Assembly (NCBI GenBank): GCA_021796055.1 | Contig: JAJYOS010000301.1 | Location: 1-7,524 of the forward strand | Source: Bacteroidota bacterium | Lineage (GTDB): Bacteria; Bacteroidota; Kryptoniia; Kryptoniales; JAKASW01 | Length of the DNA stretch: 7,524 bases | Direction of reading: 5' to 3' | In this document: piece by piece, positions 6,562-7,524 of the stretch | How the letters are laid out: every line of letters starts with the position of its first letter | Numbering within the stretch: position 1 is the first letter of the stretch | Made by a program: the position numbers and the translations under genes | Notes under the pieces: generated by a model | Told to the model about the DNA's origin: nothing | The model's input: only the letters and a program-made list of their open reading frames with translations | Databases searched by the model: none

Positions 6562-7257
6562 ATGGCACACAAAGTAGGAGTCGTCGTTTTCCCGGGTTCC
6601 AACTGCGACAGGGACGCGTTCAATGCGTTCGGAACGGTACTGAACCAGAAAGTTGAATACCTCTGGCATAAGAACACCAGCCTCGACGGAGCCGACGTAA
6701 TCGTGCTCCCGGGAGGATTCTCGTATGGTGATTACCTGCGGTCCGGAGCCATTGCCAGGTTCTCTCCAATCATGAACGAAGTAATACGGTTTGCCCAGCA
6801 GGGCGGACTGGTAATGGGGATATGCAACGGGTTCCAGATCCTCGTCGAGTCTGGATTGTTGCCCGGTGCACTTCTGAGAAATTCGTCCCTCAAATTCATA
6901 TGCAGACAGGTTTATTTGAGAACCGAGACATCGGCTACGCCGTTCACCTCGAGTTTACGCGTCGGCGATGTGCTGAAGGTGCCGATTGCACACGGAGACG
7001 GGAATTACTACGCTGACGATTCGACGTTGAAGGGGCTGCAGGACAACGACCAGATCGTGTTTCGGTATTCCACGAGCGGCGGCGAAATCACGCCGGAGTC
7101 GAATCCGAACGGATCAATTATGAACATCGCCGGTATCGTCAACACGAAAAGGAACGTTCTGGGAATGATGCCGCATCCCGAGCGGGCGAGTGAGAAAATC
7201 CTGGGAAGTGCCAGCGGAGTGATGGTTTTGAAGTCGGTCATCGAGAGTTTAAATTGA
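6562..7257 (+). CDS. purQ: Phosphoribosylformylglycinamidine synthase subunit PurQ (glutaminase)
   Basis: Class I glutamine amidotransferase subunit. It releases ammonia from glutamine for the conversion of FGAR to FGAM, the fourth step of purine synthesis, in complex with PurS and PurL. The 231-residue length is normal. [11 protein letters not shown] is at residues 10-20 and [18 protein letters not shown] is the oxyanion region. The nucleophile elbow GICNGFQIL contains C88, and PHPER supplies H205 and E207 of the triad. All catalytic residues are intact, so an active glutaminase is expected. The start ATG lies two bases after the purS stop, with GGGG just upstream, so the two subunits are translated together. 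tatA begins 18 bases downstream. Confidence 0.95.
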   Translation: MAHKVGVVVFPGSNCDRDAFNAFGTVLNQKVEYLWHKNTSLDGADVIVLPGGFSYGDYLRSGAIARFSPIMNEVIRFAQQGGLVMGICNGFQILVESGLLPGALLRNSSLKFICRQVYLRTETSATPFTSSLRVGDVLKVPIAHGDGNYYADDSTLKGLQDNDQIVFRYSTSGGEITPESNPNGSIMNIAGIVNTKRNVLGMMPHPERASEKILGSASGVMVLKSVIESLN

Positions 7258-7275
7258 AGAAAAGTGGAGGTTGCA

Positions 7276-7467
7276 ATGTTTGATGGAATTGGACCTACCG
7301 AAATTCTACTTATCATAGTAGTACTGGTTCTCCTCTTCGGGGGGAAAAAGATCCCGGAGCTTGCGCAGGGAATAGGCAAGGGCATAAGAGAATTCAAGAA
7401 GGCAGTGAAGGACGTACCGGAAGACGGCGAACAAAGGACAGACGAAAACAAGACCAACAAGCAGTGA
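7276..7467 (+). CDS. tatA: Sec-independent protein translocase subunit TatA
   Basis: Pore-forming component of the twin-arginine pathway, which exports folded proteins across the inner membrane. The 63-residue protein has a short N-terminal region with a conserved-type glutamate (E9), one membrane helix at about residues 8-21, the hinge FGGKKIPEL (21-29), an amphipathic helix to about residue 44 including REFKKA (38-43), and a polar charged tail. The ATG at 7276 was preferred to an in-frame GTG at 7264: GGAGG (7266-7270) is five bases before it and MFDGIGPTEI is a typical start. It comes directly after purQ and is followed by a second gene of the same family. TatA and TatE cannot be told apart from sequence alone. 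Confidence 0.92.
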   Translation: MFDGIGPTEILLIIVVLVLLFGGKKIPELAQGIGKGIREFKKAVKDVPEDGEQRTDENKTNKQ

Positions 7468-7476
7468 CCTTGTCGT

Positions 7477-7524
7477 ATGTTTGAGAATCTTGGTTTCGGT
7501 GAGATAGCTCTTATCGTTCTTGTC
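7477..7524 (+). CDS. Second TatA/TatB-like protein, 5' end only
   Basis: Sixteen codons are visible before the window ends: MFENLGFGEIALIVLV. This matches the N-terminus of TatA/TatB-family proteins, with a glutamate followed by a hydrophobic membrane helix, and resembles the tatA product just upstream (MFDGIGPTEILLIIVV). It starts nine bases after the tatA stop. No ribosome site is apparent between the genes, so translation is probably coupled to tatA. Whether it is a TatA paralogue or a TatB cannot be decided from this fragment. Confidence 0.7.
   Translation, partial: MFENLGFGEIALIVLV

Noticed and set aside
7008..7460. Open frame of 150 codons on the - strand opposite purQ and tatA
   Set aside because: Both opposing genes are well supported. 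The hydrophobic stretch in this frame is just the complement of the tatA membrane helix.

Overview
The window carries ten genes on the + strand, packed into two operon-like blocks. Nothing convincing is encoded on the - strand. There are no tRNA or rRNA genes, insertion sequences, CRISPR arrays or phage genes.

The organism looks like a bacterium of moderate GC content, possibly from the Chlorobi/Ignavibacteria side of the FCB group. This is a low-to-moderate confidence inference. It rests on the style of the two TatA-like N-termini, the short psd next to pssA, a separate purS plus purQ, frequent GGAGG ribosome sites, and a sigma70-type promoter that is unlike the Bacteroidia -7/-33 promoter. 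No 16S gene or other decisive marker is present.

Block 1 (1-3794): the 3' end of a GH15 glucoamylase-type glucan hydrolase, followed almost without gaps by the complete oxidative pentose phosphate branch: short-form 6-phosphogluconate dehydrogenase (gnd), glucose-6-phosphate dehydrogenase (zwf) and 6-phosphogluconolactonase (pgl). The last three enzymes take glucose 6-phosphate to ribulose 5-phosphate. The hydrolase could supply glucose to them after phosphorylation by a kinase not seen here.

Spacer (3795-4022): about 228 bases without a gene. It holds a weak terminator candidate, a perfect inverted repeat, and a very good promoter (TTGACT, 17 bases, extended TATTAT).

Block 2 (4023-7524 and beyond): a PurC-family gene with an altered active site, psd and pssA (phosphatidylethanolamine synthesis), purS and purQ (two of the three subunits of formylglycinamidine ribonucleotide synthetase), tatA, and the first 16 codons of a second TatA/TatB-like gene cut by the window edge. 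No internal promoter or terminator is evident, so purine synthesis, membrane lipid synthesis and protein export genes appear to be co-transcribed.

Most of the window is ordinary housekeeping metabolism. The points most worth a second look are the PurC-like protein that lacks several residues normally essential for SAICAR synthase, and hints that both dehydrogenases of the pentose phosphate branch may use NAD+ rather than strictly NADP+.
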